A DNA stretch of 64,000 nt, taken from the NCBI RefSeq assembly GCF_009937765.1, contig NZ_CP047089.1, positions 2,726,272 to 2,790,271 on the forward strand. The letters are read 5' to 3'. The notes beneath the pieces are model-generated. The model saw only the letters and a program-made list of their open reading frames with translations. It ran no database searches and was not told where the DNA came from. The position numbers and the translations under genes are program-made. How positions within the stretch are numbered: position 1 is the first letter of the stretch; every line of letters starts with the position of its first letter. This document shows, in pieces, positions 1 through 8,700 of the stretch. This DNA comes from Bacillus pumilus (GTDB taxonomy: Bacteria; Bacillota; Bacilli; Bacillales; Bacillaceae).

Positions 1-1765
1 GTAAAATGAGTTGATCACGATCATATGTGATAATATGTGGGTCTTTCTTTGGCAAAATGACTTCAAACACAAGAGATACATTGTGGTCACGTACGTATGA
101 TTTGATGTAGTCGACCTGCACGTCTCCGAATGTCTGATAGAATAACTCTTCCACCCAAGAAGCATGCTGATTTTGCTTCACATGAGATGTATACGATTTA
201 GACGTAAACACCAATTCATCTTCCATTTCGTTATACCCAACCGTCCCTAAATATCCATTTGCTTTATCATAGACGGTAACAGGAAATTGAAGGTGGTTCA
301 CTAAATGATGCATTTTTGTCTCAGGACGCTCATCAATGTTAAAAAATTTGTTGTAGCTTCTTGAAACAATCTGTTTTGACACCATATTGACAAACAAGCC
401 TCTTGCCTTTACATTCACATCATCCCATTGCCGCTCACTAAACGCTTTTTTCGTAAAATTAAAAGATGAAATATGATGCGGAAGCTTTAATTCCTGTACA
501 TATTCATGCTGATCTAAGTGAGCTAAAAAGTCGTCCAGTGAAATATCTGGTTGAATGGCAGCCGATGTCTTTTTCTCAGAAGCTCTATAGACTGGGTTGT
601 CGATTTCATGAGTCTCAATCCCGTCAGCTGTGATTTTCAACACCCTCAGCTGTCCCCCGAATTCAACCTGACCCTCTAGATTATAAGACCTTTCCGCTGC
701 TTGAGTAGGTAGCCTGTATAAATTGCGATGCCCGTGAATTTGAATAACATCTAATCCAGCGGTATTTTGAACAAACAAGTGATCAATGTCATCTGAATAT
801 TCACCTACACCGTGGATGAGCTGCTGTGTTGAGACATGTAGAAGATCTTCTGGCAAATGAGCAAGACCTCCGTGGGTAACAAGAAATGTCTTGCCATGGT
901 ACGTAAAATAAGTAAGCTGATGAAATGTTCTGACAAACTTCCGTACTTCTTTTAAATCAAACTCTGCTGCTTCAATTTCAGGTGCTGTATGCCTGTTAAA
1001 CATATTGCTTCTTACTTTTTCACCATGTGCAAACCGGTATAAATGCTGATCATGATTACCCTCAATCACAATGACATTCCGGCATTCTCTATGTGCGAGC
1101 ATCCATTCTAATACTTCCTTGTTTTCTATTCCTCTATCAAGCAAATCACCTGCAAAGATATAAAGTTCATTTTCTTTAATGTCTCCTTGCAAATAGGTGG
1201 TCAGAGCGGTATGACAGCCGTGAATATCTCCAAAGACATGAATAGCCTCATATTGATCGAAGGATCGAGGCTGATAGGTCATCACTTGCGAATATTCCTC
1301 AGGCTGCAAGACCGTCACCCATGATGGGACCTTTTCTGTTTTTAACCGCTCGTTCATTTGATATAAAACAGACTCCCGTACAACTTTGTGAGCTTCACGT
1401 GAGCGATTTTGCAGGAGAGCTGTTTCAAGCGGCACCTGCGTGAAGTCGATGACATACACTCTGTAACGATACGATGTGGCCAGCGATTTATATTGAGATA
1501 TCGATTTGCTTGAAATATGCGTGGCATCGACCACAGTAAAGTCTCCGCGTTCCATACGTGCTGTAAGCAATTCAAATAATAAAGACCAGACTTTGTGGTC
1601 ATGTTTGCTTGAAATTTCTGGTTTCCCATTGACAGATAACTGAGGGGGCTGGGTCAAAAGACGGATTTGATCCGCTGATAACGTGTAAGGCTCTAAGCCT
1701 TGGGCTTTGATCCAAGTTGATTTCCCTACGCCTGGGAGACCTCGTAAAAGGACTAAAGTTCTCAT
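1..1765 (-). CDS. RNA repair enzyme: polynucleotide kinase / metallophosphatase / RNA ligase (partial, 3' end outside window)
   Basis: Three catalytic modules can be read in one chain of 588 visible codons. An N-terminal P-loop kinase has GLPGVGKST at residues 9-17. A calcineurin-type phosphoesterase has GDIHG at 179, GDLLDRG at 206, GNHD at 236 and a later THGG. A nucleotidyltransferase ligase follows, with ARG and KFFN motifs upstream of a KANG motif I whose lysine is residue 501; the strand reading FEVILPKKDPHII near the window edge fits ligase motif III/IIIa. Family knowledge: such enzymes heal 2',3'-cyclic phosphate and 5'-OH RNA ends and then seal them. The ARG...KFFN...KxxG order is that of T4 Rnl1 and fungal Trl1, while the domain order is that of bacterial Pnkp. 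ATG at 1765 follows an AAGGAGA site. It is divergent from the DUF4083 gene. A Hen1 or Ro partner cannot be judged because the window ends. Confidence 0.85.
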   Translation of the reverse strand, partial: MRTLVLLRGLPGVGKSTWIKAQGLEPYTLSADQIRLLTQPPQLSVNGKPEISSKHDHKVWSLLFELLTARMERGDFTVVDATHISSKSISQYKSLATSYRYRVYVIDFTQVPLETALLQNRSREAHKVVRESVLYQMNERLKTEKVPSWVTVLQPEEYSQVMTYQPRSFDQYEAIHVFGDIHGCHTALTTYLQGDIKENELYIFAGDLLDRGIENKEVLEWMLAHRECRNVIVIEGNHDQHLYRFAHGEKVRSNMFNRHTAPEIEAAEFDLKEVRKFVRTFHQLTYFTYHGKTFLVTHGGLAHLPEDLLHVSTQQLIHGVGEYSDDIDHLFVQNTAGLDVIQIHGHRNLYRLPTQAAERSYNLEGQVEFGGQLRVLKITADGIETHEIDNPVYRASEKKTSAAIQPDISLDDFLAHLDQHEYVQELKLPHHISSFNFTKKAFSERQWDDVNVKARGLFVNMVSKQIVSRSYNKFFNIDERPETKMHHLVNHLQFPVTVYDKANGYLGTVGYNEMEDELVFTSKSYTSHVKQNQHASWVEELFYQTFGDVQVDYIKSYVRDHNVSLVFEVILPKKDPHIITYDRDQLIL

Positions 1766-1875
1766 ATTGGTTCTCCTTTAATAAGTGATATTTTACCTAT
1801 TATAGATAAATAATGGATAAATCTCAATCTTTTATTGATTATGGTAATATATAGATAGAAAGGGAGGTTTTACGT

Positions 1876-2067
1876 ATGTCTAACGGAGAGAATATGGCAT
1901 TTAACATAGGTGATCTTCTATTTCAAGTGTTCTCTCTTCTATTCATCGCTACGATCGTGACGATCATTGTCATCGCTTTTCGAATGATCAGAAGAAAACG
2001 AATGGAATTGAAGAAGGTTGAGGAAAGATTGAACAAAGTGATTGAAAAAAACGATTTAAAAGAGTAA
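1876..2067 (+). CDS. DUF4083-type small membrane protein
   Basis: This is a 63-residue protein with one hydrophobic segment at about residues 14-36, followed by a basic and then a coiled, charged C-terminus (RRKRMELKKVEERLNKV). That layout matches the Bacillus DUF4083 family of single-pass proteins of unknown function. The start at 1876 is chosen because AAAGGGAGG lies 8-9 bases upstream; a second Met at codon 7 lacks its own site. It is transcribed away from the RNA repair gene and ends in a shared hairpin terminator. No function can be inferred from sequence. Confidence 0.7.
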   Translation: MSNGENMAFNIGDLLFQVFSLLFIATIVTIIVIAFRMIRRKRMELKKVEERLNKVIEKNDLKE

Positions 2068-2069
2068 AA

Positions 2070-2098
2070 AATCCGGGATTTAACCGGATTTTTTTTGT
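2070..2098. terminator. Bidirectional terminator
   Basis: AATCCGG (2070-2076) pairs with CCGGATT (2084-2090), with T-runs on both strands. It serves the DUF4083 gene and overlaps the stop of the convergent EamA gene. Confidence 0.8.
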
Positions 2099-2988
2099 TT
2101 CATCACAATTCCTTGCCGCTGCTGCATCAAAAAGAAAAAGACACCTAAAAGGACAAGAAAACCGCCACACATTTGGAGTAGTGTGACTTTTTCTCCAAGT
2201 AGCCATACAGCAAGAATCGTGGCTCCAACAGGCTCGCCAAGGATACTCATTGAAATGGTTGTGGCATTGACATAGGTTAAAAGCCAATTATTAATGACAT
2301 GAGACATGGTAGGAATGATCGCAAGTAATAAAAAGATCCCCCACTCTTTACCGGGATAACCTGTAAAAGGAGTTTGCTGAATCAAATTGAATAAAATTAA
2401 AAAAAGACCGGCAAATCCAAACACACAAAAACTATAAATCCAATGAGATATCTTTCTGACAGCCTGTTGACCTATTAATAAATAACAAACAACTGCGATC
2501 ACACTTAAAAAGGATAAAATGTCTCCTAGGATGGCTTCCTGGCTATGACCTATGTCTCCCCACCCAATCATAAGTGCACCAACTATCGCTGCACACATCG
2601 TCAAAAGTGCGGGCAGCGTCGTTCGTTCACGGAAAATGAGAAATCCGCCTAATAAAGAGACCATCGGCTGAAGAGCGATGATAATTGTAGAGCTTGCCAC
2701 AGTCGTCAGCTTTAGTGAGCCAAACCACAACACAAAATGGAGTCCTAAAAAGAAGCCTGACATACATAAGAAAAACCAGTCTCTTCGCTGAATCGAGAGA
2801 AATTCTTTTTTTCGTGGCAGTATAAACGGCAGCATAATAACCGCGGCAAAGATCATTCGATACATGCTTAAAATAGCAGCAGGTGCATTTGACCATTTCA
2901 CAATAATCGCAGAAAACGAAATGGCAATAATTGAAATCACAAGCGGTAGAGCAATTGATTTCTTTTGAGCAGTAGACTTCATGTCCAT
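2080..2988 (-). CDS. EamA-family (DMT superfamily) transporter
   Basis: The 302-residue protein has ten alternating hydrophobic segments in two repeated EamA units of about 140 residues each, the standard drug/metabolite transporter architecture. Each unit carries the characteristic small-residue helix pairs (for example ILSMYRMIFAAVIMLP and SMSILGEPVGATILAVW). Family members export metabolites, amino acids or drugs; the substrate cannot be told here. ATG 2988 follows AAGGAAG at a normal distance; an ATG two codons later is possible. It is a monocistronic gene downstream of the lut operon, separated from it by a terminator. Confidence 0.85.
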   Translation of the reverse strand: MDMKSTAQKKSIALPLVISIIAISFSAIIVKWSNAPAAILSMYRMIFAAVIMLPFILPRKKEFLSIQRRDWFFLCMSGFFLGLHFVLWFGSLKLTTVASSTIIIALQPMVSLLGGFLIFRERTTLPALLTMCAAIVGALMIGWGDIGHSQEAILGDILSFLSVIAVVCYLLIGQQAVRKISHWIYSFCVFGFAGLFLILFNLIQQTPFTGYPGKEWGIFLLLAIIPTMSHVINNWLLTYVNATTISMSILGEPVGATILAVWLLGEKVTLLQMCGGFLVLLGVFFFLMQQRQGIVMKQKKSG

Positions 2989-3110
2989 AAGCAGCAGCTT
3001 CCTTTACATCAGCAGTAGATGAGAAGTTCATCTTGTATGTCGTCATCTTACTATGTCAAATCCGCTAGAGGCAAGATGATTTTTAAACTTATGTAAGCTT
3101 TTTTGCATGA

Positions 3111-3134
3111 AAAAAGGCTTTCATCTCGAAAGCC
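3111..3134 (-). terminator. lutABC operon terminator
   Basis: On the minus strand GGCTTTC-GAGAT-GAAAGCC is followed by a T-run, immediately after the lutC stop codon. Confidence 0.8.
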
Positions 3135-3860
3135 CTATTCATCATCTATCAATAGATAAACCGCCCGAACGGGACCATGAACCCCTACTACCAAATTCAT
3201 CTCAATATCCGCAGAGTTACTCGGACCTGATATGAAATGAATCGCACCTTTCGCCTGCTCTCCTTCTTCTACCAAGCGATTGAGAGTCGAAACAGCTTGA
3301 ATCATCCGCGGAACCACCGTGCTTTTTTCAATACACACGATATACATCATCGGTAAAAAATGCAGTGCTCTTCCTTGGCCCTGATGGGATGAAAGGACGA
3401 TCGTCCCTGATTCTGCTAAAGTGTAATCACTAAATACAACCGAATACGCCGCTTGTTCTGCTAGCCTGATATTTTCTTCCCTTGATGCCTCAGCATTCCA
3501 GCTTGTGACTGCGAATCCTTCGTGCTGCAAGCTGTCAAACATCGGATAAAATCCATACTGTTCAAAACGATGATCGCCCGATGTCATCACAGAACCCTCT
3601 CCATACTCTGTCATCAATGATCGTAGTGCAGAGGGCGCTTCCTCTGGGGTTGTTTCGACCACTCTTGTGTGAATTCGTTGACATTGCATCTTCAATTGCT
3701 CGACTAGCTCTTCTTTAGACAAAAGTCCGTTTGTTTCCCACTGAACTTGATGCTTCCAAGCCGGACGCTGAATAGAGGCAGACGAGGATGAATCTTTTCC
3801 TAATTGCTGACGGATATGAGTTAAAAACGATTCTCGGTGAGAAATGGTTCCCTTCATCAC
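3135..3860 (-). CDS. lutC: Lactate utilization protein C
   Basis: The 241-residue protein is the third member of the lutABC operon, which oxidises L-lactate to pyruvate through an iron-sulfur complex so that cells can grow on lactate. It has the LUD domain seen in LutC: the stretch around residues 135-220 ([34 protein letters not shown]) is typical. No cysteine clusters are present, as expected for this subunit. The gene overlaps lutB by four bases (ATGA type), indicating translational coupling. B. subtilis LutC (YvbY) has nearly the same length. Confidence 0.95.
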   Translation of the reverse strand: MMKGTISHRESFLTHIRQQLGKDSSSSASIQRPAWKHQVQWETNGLLSKEELVEQLKMQCQRIHTRVVETTPEEAPSALRSLMTEYGEGSVMTSGDHRFEQYGFYPMFDSLQHEGFAVTSWNAEASREENIRLAEQAAYSVVFSDYTLAESGTIVLSSHQGQGRALHFLPMMYIVCIEKSTVVPRMIQAVSTLNRLVEEGEQAKGAIHFISGPSNSADIEMNLVVGVHGPVRAVYLLIDDE

Positions 3861-5278
3861 TGCTCCTCCTTCTGTCTCTTTTTAAACCAGTCCCTGAATC
3901 TTTCTTTACTTGGAGCTGGCAGGTCACGAATATCTGTCCAATTCTTTAAAGGACCTATACCTTTTGAAATCTGTCCGTTTGAAGCCATACGATTCATCAA
4001 TAGAGGGGCTGCTTTTGTTCCGAATTGATACATCCCGGGAGTCGATGCGCCCATTCCGAACATTTTCATCGCCATCATTTCAGCTTTAGGCGCTCTTCCC
4101 TCTTTTTCAACGATGACTTGTCGATGTTTTATTAATAACTCGTGAAGCGGGATCTTTACTGGGCAAGCATCTGTACAGGCTGCGCAAAGGCTGGATGCAA
4201 AGGGAAGCTCTTGATAGTCATCATAGCCGCCAAGAAGCGGTGATAAAACAGCACCAATTGGCCCCGGGTAAATCGATCCGTATGAATGTCCGCCCACATG
4301 CCGGTAAACTGGGCACACATTGATGCAGGCTGCGCACCGAATACATTGGAGAACAGGCTGAAAGGCCGTACCTAATATATTGGACCGCCCATTGTCCACA
4401 ATGACCAAGTGAAATTCTTCTGGTCCATCGACTTCTTCTTCTCCTTTTGGTCCGACGACAGAAATGTAACTCGTTAATTTCTGACCGACTGCACTTCTGC
4501 ACAAAAGACCAACGAGGACATCTAGTTCCTCCATCGTTGGAACCATCCGTTCCATGCCCATAACGGCGATATGTGTCTTCGGGATAGCCGTGACTAGATC
4601 CGCATTCCCTTCATTTGTCACAAGGCAAATGGAACCTGTATTGGCGACAGCAAAATTACAGCCGGTGACACCCATATCTGCTTCGAGGAACTTTTCACGT
4701 AATATAGCTCTCACAAAACTCGTCATATCTTCAGGTGTCTCTGACATCTCATATCCGAGCTTTTCGTGAAAGACTTCTCGTATTTGTTCTTTTGTCATGT
4801 GAAGAGCAGGTGCCACAATATGTGAAGGGGGTTCATGATCATCTACTTGCAAAATATACTCGCCAAGGTCACTTTCCACCACCTCACAGCCGATCTCTTC
4901 AAGGGCTTGATTCATTTCAATTTCTTCTGTGACCATTGATTTTGATTTAACGATCTTTTTGGCCTCTTTTTTCTGTGCCACATGTTGAATATACGCTGAT
5001 GCCTCTTCTTTTGTTTTTGCAAAAAAGACATGTCCTCCGCGTGCACTAACGCTTTCACTTAATTGGTATAAGTAGTCGTCGAGATGCGCCAGCGTATGTT
5101 GCCTGATTTCCTCGCCAAGTTCTCGCCACTTTTCCCAGTTACCAAGCTCTTCGCTCGCAGATAGCCGCCTTTCATACAGGCGTTCCTGCGCTGAGGAGAC
5201 TGCTCCTCTCATAACTGTATCTTCTAATCCTTCCCCGATTCGTTCTTTAAAGGCCTTCGCTCCAATTTTCATACTCAT
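3857..5278 (-). CDS. lutB: Lactate utilization iron-sulfur protein B
   Basis: The 473-residue protein has an N-terminal LUD domain and a C-terminal ferredoxin-like domain with two cysteine clusters: C312-C315-C318-C322 with a following CP, and C365-C368-C372 with CP. These bind 4Fe-4S centres that pass electrons from lactate oxidation. It is the middle gene of lutABC, 21 bases after lutA and overlapping lutC by four. Length and motif order match B. subtilis LutB (YvfW). Confidence 0.95.
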   Translation of the reverse strand: MSMKIGAKAFKERIGEGLEDTVMRGAVSSAQERLYERRLSASEELGNWEKWRELGEEIRQHTLAHLDDYLYQLSESVSARGGHVFFAKTKEEASAYIQHVAQKKEAKKIVKSKSMVTEEIEMNQALEEIGCEVVESDLGEYILQVDDHEPPSHIVAPALHMTKEQIREVFHEKLGYEMSETPEDMTSFVRAILREKFLEADMGVTGCNFAVANTGSICLVTNEGNADLVTAIPKTHIAVMGMERMVPTMEELDVLVGLLCRSAVGQKLTSYISVVGPKGEEEVDGPEEFHLVIVDNGRSNILGTAFQPVLQCIRCAACINVCPVYRHVGGHSYGSIYPGPIGAVLSPLLGGYDDYQELPFASSLCAACTDACPVKIPLHELLIKHRQVIVEKEGRAPKAEMMAMKMFGMGASTPGMYQFGTKAAPLLMNRMASNGQISKGIGPLKNWTDIRDLPAPSKERFRDWFKKRQKEEQ

Positions 5279-5299
5279 GTGCCGTTCCCCCTCTTAAAC

Positions 5300-6016
5300 T
5301 CAGCGGCTATTTAACACCTCTGCGATATGCATCACTTGAATGGGTTTATCAAGACGATTCAGTCTCCCGCCAATATTGAGAAGGCAGCCGCAGTCGGCAC
5401 CAATGATGTATTGAGCGCCTGTCTCCTCTATGCTTTGGACTTTTTCATCGACCATTTGCTCAGAAATAGGTGTCATTTTTACTGAAAAGGTCCCTCCAAA
5501 TCCGCAGCAATTTTCTGCGCGCGGCAATGGTGTCATCGACAAATCTTTGACATTTGACAACAGTGTGAAAGGGGCTTCCTTAATTCGCAGCAGCCTCGTC
5601 ATATGACAGGATGTGTGATAGGTTGCGTTGCCTTTCAGGCTCGCGCCTACATCTGTGACGTGTAATATATCAACAATAAACTCGGTTAATTCATATGTTT
5701 TTTCAGCAAGTGCTTCAGCTTGTGTTGACCACACTGGGTCTTCTTTTAAAAGTTGAGGATATTCTAAAAACATCGCCTTACAAGAACCTGACGGCGTCAC
5801 GACATATTCAGCTGTTTCAAAGGCTTTGATCATGTTTTTTGCTGCTTTAATGGTTTCTTTTGTATAGCCGCTGTTAAAGGCTGGCTGTCCGCAGCACACT
5901 TGTGATTCTGGAAATTCCACTTCAACACCGAGTCTTTCCAACACTTCCACTGTCGCCTTTCCTACATTTGGCTGCATCGTGTCAATTAAACAAGTAACGA
6001 ATAAATGGACTTTCAT
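5300..6016 (-). CDS. lutA: Lactate utilization protein A (CCG-domain Fe-S oxidoreductase)
   Basis: The protein has 238 residues if started at the ATG at 6016, which follows GAAGGGAAG and gives the usual LutA N-terminus ([12 protein letters not shown]). The reading frame is open for 22 more codons upstream, but those lack a good ribosome site. Two CCG motifs ([11 protein letters not shown] and CCGFGG) are the duplicated cysteine-rich domain of glycolate oxidase/heterodisulfide reductase subunits that carry Fe-S centres. It is the first gene of the operon, behind a sigma-A promoter at 6094-6122. Confidence 0.95.
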   Translation of the reverse strand: MKVHLFVTCLIDTMQPNVGKATVEVLERLGVEVEFPESQVCCGQPAFNSGYTKETIKAAKNMIKAFETAEYVVTPSGSCKAMFLEYPQLLKEDPVWSTQAEALAEKTYELTEFIVDILHVTDVGASLKGNATYHTSCHMTRLLRIKEAPFTLLSNVKDLSMTPLPRAENCCGFGGTFSVKMTPISEQMVDEKVQSIEETGAQYIIGADCGCLLNIGGRLNRLDKPIQVMHIAEVLNSR

Positions 6017-6060
6017 CGGCGAACTTCCCTTCTTTGCTGCAATTTGATTCATCAATTTGG

Positions 6061-6071
6061 TCCTCTGATGA
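6061..6071. promoter_or_regulatory. Possible LutR operator
   Basis: On the minus strand the sequence is TCATC-A-GAGGA, one base away from the TCATC-N-GATGA inverted repeat that I recall for the GntR-type repressor LutR of B. subtilis. It lies between the lutA -10 element and the start codon, a position where a bound repressor would block transcription. The assignment rests on memory of the consensus. Confidence 0.45.
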
Positions 6072-6093
6072 CGAAATAACAAGTCTTATTTTC

Positions 6094-6122
6094 ATTTTAA
6101 TCCCAAATTTCTGAAATTTCAA
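6094..6122 (-). promoter_or_regulatory. lutA sigma-A promoter
   Basis: Minus strand TTGAAA (6117-6122), a 17-base spacer, then TAAAAT (6094-6099). The spacing is optimal and it lies 78 bases upstream of lutA. Confidence 0.7.
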
Positions 6123-6130
6123 CGAAGTGA

Positions 6131-6150
6131 TTTGTCTAAATTTGGACAAA
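6131..6150. promoter_or_regulatory. 20-bp near-perfect palindrome upstream of the lut promoter
   Basis: TTTGTCTAAATTTGGACAAA matches its own reverse complement at 18 of 20 positions. It ends eight bases upstream of the lutA -35 box and abuts the terminator of the SDR gene. An operator for an unidentified dimeric regulator of lutABC is the simplest reading. Confidence 0.5.
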
Positions 6151-6177
6151 AAAACGCCCTTTTAATTGGGCGTTTTT
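6151..6177 (-). terminator. SDR gene terminator
   Basis: AAAACGCCC (6151-6159) pairs with GGGCGTTTT (6168-6176); a T-run follows on the minus strand, just after the SDR stop codon. Confidence 0.8.
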
Positions 6178-6182
6178 GATGT

Positions 6183-7034
6183 TTATTTTGAAATCATTTC
6201 ACCAATTTTTTCTTTAATAGGTGTTAAGGGTCTGGCTAATAAGGTTTCGAAATCATGGCTTTCAACGGCTAATGCACCATCGCGAATCCCGCTTTGAATG
6301 GCTTTGACAAATGGCACCGCTTCTTTTGGTACACCATTAGAAGCTAAAAATTCTCCAAATGTGTCGACATCAATTTGCTCCACCTTGATCTCTTTTCCGC
6401 TCACTTCACTAACAATGTGAGCAAGTTCAGTATGCGTCCGAAGAGGTCCTGACAGTTCATATGTCTCCTTGTCATGTTCAGAAAGTGTTAACGCATTTGC
6501 GGCCGCTTCTGCGTAGTCATTTCTTGTTGCCCAGCCAACCTTGCCATCACCAATTGGACTTAAAAATGGTGCGCCACTCACGGCTGCTAGTATCGTATCT
6601 TTTTCATTTTCTACATACCAGTTGTTTCTTAGAAACACATGAGGAATGCCGGAGGCAACAATAGCTTCTTCAGTTTTTGCGTGGTCATGTGCAAGGACAA
6701 GCTGACTCTCTCTTGCATTCACAACGCTTGTATATGCAATAAAGGATACACCAGCTGCTTTCGCCGCTTGGATGGCAGCCGTATGCTGCTCGACGCGGTC
6801 TCCATCGGCTGTTGAAATGATCAGAAGGCGGTCAATGCCTTGAAAGGCTGCCTTAAGGGTGTCTGGCTGAGTAAAGTCTCCGTGGCGTACATCTACCCCA
6901 GTTTCCTTTAAATGTGCTGCTTTTTGCGGATCTCGAACACTCACCGCAATTTGTTCAGCTGGTACCTTTTTAAGTAAATGCTGGACAACGAGCGATCCGA
7001 GCTGTCCTGTTGCGCCTGTTACTAATAACTTCAT
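6183..7034 (-). CDS. NmrA-like SDR oxidoreductase (quinone oxidoreductase QorB/YtfG type)
   Basis: The 283-residue protein begins with the atypical-SDR nucleotide-binding motif GATGQLGS (residues 7-14). Its internal features (VSVRDPQKA, a DRLLIIST strand, YTSVVNA, FLRNNWYVEN) are typical of the NmrA/QorB branch, which binds NADPH and either reduces quinones or senses redox state. The ATG at 7034 has GGAGG eight bases upstream; six further codons could be added but have no site. Its upstream region holds a 23-bp site nearly identical to one in front of the neighbouring Rrf2 regulator gene, so it is probably that regulator's target. Confidence 0.88.
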   Translation of the reverse strand: MKLLVTGATGQLGSLVVQHLLKKVPAEQIAVSVRDPQKAAHLKETGVDVRHGDFTQPDTLKAAFQGIDRLLIISTADGDRVEQHTAAIQAAKAAGVSFIAYTSVVNARESQLVLAHDHAKTEEAIVASGIPHVFLRNNWYVENEKDTILAAVSGAPFLSPIGDGKVGWATRNDYAEAAANALTLSEHDKETYELSGPLRTHTELAHIVSEVSGKEIKVEQIDVDTFGEFLASNGVPKEAVPFVKAIQSGIRDGALAVESHDFETLLARPLTPIKEKIGEMISK

Positions 7035-7078
7035 AATGTTTGACCTCCTCATTTTTTGTTCAACGGTGATGTGTATTC

Positions 7079-7101
7079 GTTATAATCAAAATGGTTACAA
7101 C
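7079..7101. promoter_or_regulatory. Rrf2-type operator copy B (in front of SDR gene)
   Basis: GTTATAATCAAA followed by ATGGTTACAAC. It matches copy A at 7564-7586 at 19 of 23 positions and is an imperfect TTRTAA...TTACAA dyad. Confidence 0.6.
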
Positions 7102-7111
7102 AAAGGTGTAA

Positions 7112-7137
7112 AAAAAGCTCTAATGTACGAGCTTTTT
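7112..7137 (-). terminator. Rrf2 gene terminator
   Basis: AAAAAGCTC (7112-7120) pairs with GAGCTTTTT (7129-7137). It overlaps the Rrf2 stop codon and separates that gene from the SDR operator. Confidence 0.75.
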
Positions 7138-7549
7138 ATTCCGCCTCTGTCAACAATTGCTGGATTGTCACTTGTTTGAGGTGATTTTCAAGCGCTGCTT
7201 GAGCTTCTTTTAGTTCACTTCTCAGTCTTGTATCCATCGCTTGACCAATTGGACATGCGATGACTGGCTGATGAAAGTTAAACAATTCTTCATCCTCGCT
7301 TACATCGACAGCACGGTACACATCTAATAGCGTGATTTCCTCTGCCGGCCTTTTTAAGTAAGCACCGCCTACTCCGCGTCGTATCTCAATAAGATCCGCC
7401 CGTTTGAGCATTGCCATCATTTTTCGAACAATGGCTGGATTTGAATTCACACTTTCTGCAATAAAATCTCCTGTACACTCTTTTGGTACACCTGCAATAA
7501 ATGACATAATATGAACAGCAATCGGATACCTACTGCTAATTTGTTTCAC
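7136..7549 (-). CDS. Rrf2-family transcriptional regulator (YwnA-like)
   Basis: The 137-residue protein is a winged helix-turn-helix regulator: residues 26-70 contain the recognition region (VNSNPAIVRKMMAMLKRADLI) and the wing (RGVGGAYLKR) that define Rrf2 proteins. It resembles B. subtilis YwnA. Only two cysteines are present, C25 and C99 (in ACPIG), so it lacks the three-Cys Fe-S signature of IscR/NsrR; a thiol switch is more likely. A matching operator precedes both this gene (autoregulation) and the SDR gene, suggesting a small redox or electrophile response unit. Confidence 0.88.
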   Translation of the reverse strand: MKQISSRYPIAVHIMSFIAGVPKECTGDFIAESVNSNPAIVRKMMAMLKRADLIEIRRGVGGAYLKRPAEEITLLDVYRAVDVSEDEELFNFHQPVIACPIGQAMDTRLRSELKEAQAALENHLKQVTIQQLLTEAE

Positions 7550-7563
7550 AATCTTTCACCACC

Positions 7564-7586
7564 GTTGTAATCAATATAGTTACAAT
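7564..7586. promoter_or_regulatory. Rrf2-type operator copy A (in front of rrf2 gene)
   Basis: GTTGTAATCAAT followed by ATAGTTACAAT, a TTGTAA...TTACAA dyad 15 bases upstream of the regulator's start codon. Copy B precedes the SDR gene. Confidence 0.6.
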
Positions 7587-7597
7587 AAGTGATTTTG

Positions 7598-8071
7598 TCA
7601 ATCAATATACGGATTTTTCTTTCGATCCCAGTCTTCATATGTCATGATATCGTAGTCTTCTTCTGTATCAAGCTCAAGCGGCGCAATGCATTCAAGTAGA
7701 TTCCCATCTGGGTCAAGAAAATAGATCGCTGCATGAAATTGCGGCGGATTATCAAGAACTAAAGGCTGCTCCTCTTCTGAAAAGCCAAACATTGGGTGAA
7801 CACCGATGCCTTTTTCAACTAGCCAAGCCTTGATTTGTTCGATACTAGACGTTGTAATTTGAAAAGCAACGTGCCGGGTCGAAGGATGATACGGGAAGTC
7901 ATTGATATCTACTTTCCACAAGCCAAGCCAGCTCTTTCCTTTTTCAATCCATAAAAAAGCAACTCGTTCATTTTCGTGAGCAAGTGTCAATTCCAATTTT
8001 TCATAAAACGCAATCGACGCCTTCAAGTCACTCACAGGTAAATGGGCTTCATACAAACCTTTTATCATCAT
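7598..8071 (-). CDS. VOC-family (glyoxalase/bleomycin resistance) protein
   Basis: The 157-residue protein shows the two beta-alpha-beta-beta-beta units of the vicinal oxygen chelate fold. The first begins with LYEAHLPVSDLKASIAFYEKL and the second ends with AIYFLDPDGNLLECI. Metal-ligand candidates are the early His and the final Glu (LLE). Such proteins are lyases, dioxygenases or drug-binding proteins; the substrate cannot be told. The ATG at 8071 is chosen because AAAGGAG lies eight bases upstream; the frame stays open 28 codons further. No terminator separates it from the Rrf2 gene, but that gene has its own operator and promoter region. Confidence 0.85.
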   Translation of the reverse strand: MMIKGLYEAHLPVSDLKASIAFYEKLELTLAHENERVAFLWIEKGKSWLGLWKVDINDFPYHPSTRHVAFQITTSSIEQIKAWLVEKGIGVHPMFGFSEEEQPLVLDNPPQFHAAIYFLDPDGNLLECIAPLELDTEEDYDIMTYEDWDRKKNPYID

Positions 8072-8175
8072 CAAAACCACTCCTTTTCTACCTTCTATTC
8101 TGCGGGGTTTGAAAAAATTCCGCCTCAGTAAAACGATGTATTTTATCCCCTTCATTGGTTTGAGAAAAATGATAT

Positions 8176-8201
8176 GTTTGATCCATTACAGATGGGGGAA
8201 G
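8176..8201 (+). promoter_or_regulatory. Possible sigma-B promoter for ydaT
   Basis: GTTTGA (8176-8181), a 13-14 base spacer, then GGGGAA/GGGAAG. This is close to the sigma-B pattern GTTTAA-N12-15-GGGWAW, and ydaT belongs to the general stress regulon in B. subtilis as far as I recall. Confidence 0.5.
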
Positions 8202-8231
8202 GTGTTCAAATAAAAGAAAGGAGCGTTTTAT

Positions 8232-8675
8232 ATGCCTTGGACGATGAATGATTATCCGGCTTCATTTCAATCGTTAGACCGCATTATTCGAAAAAAAGCA
8301 CTTGAGATTGCTAATAAAATGATACAGGAAGGCTATGACGAAAGTAGAGCCATTCCAATTGCAATCAGTCAAGCGAAAGAATGGAAAAAGAACGCAACGG
8401 AGAAAGAGATCGAGGATTTCACAGCTCATGGTTCTGTGACGCCATCTAAAGACAGCAGCTCCGCAAGACCAGAACTTATGGATCATGCGCAGCATGTCGT
8501 CAAACACGAAGAAGGCTGGGCGGTTCAAACAGAGAAAGCAAAACGAGCAAGTGAGATCAAAGAAACGAAACAAGAAGCAATCGACCGGGCAAAGGAGATT
8601 GCCTCTAATAAAGGGACTTCCGTTGTTATCCATAGCAAAGATGGGAACATTCAAGACGTGTTAAAACCGCAATAA
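8232..8675 (+). CDS. ydaT: YdaT-like stress protein with C-terminal DUF2188 domain
   Basis: The 147-residue soluble protein starts MPWTMNDYPASF, like B. subtilis YdaT. The N-terminal half (residues 1-60) is the ChaB-like part with IPIAISQAKEW. The C-terminal half (about 95-147: WAVQTEKAKRAS...AIDRAKEIASNKGTSVVIHSKDG) is a DUF2188 domain, a short unit of unknown role. AAAGGAG precedes the start. A possible sigma-B promoter upstream would make it a general stress gene, and it lies beside the DNA end-joining genes. Function is unknown. Confidence 0.85.
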   Translation: MPWTMNDYPASFQSLDRIIRKKALEIANKMIQEGYDESRAIPIAISQAKEWKKNATEKEIEDFTAHGSVTPSKDSSSARPELMDHAQHVVKHEEGWAVQTEKAKRASEIKETKQEAIDRAKEIASNKGTSVVIHSKDGNIQDVLKPQ

Positions 8676-8700
8676 GACCGCCCATGAGCGGTCTTTTCTT
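8674..8700. terminator. Bidirectional terminator between ydaT and ku
   Basis: AAGACCGC (8674-8681) pairs with GCGGTCTT (8688-8695) and is followed by T residues. Confidence 0.75.
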
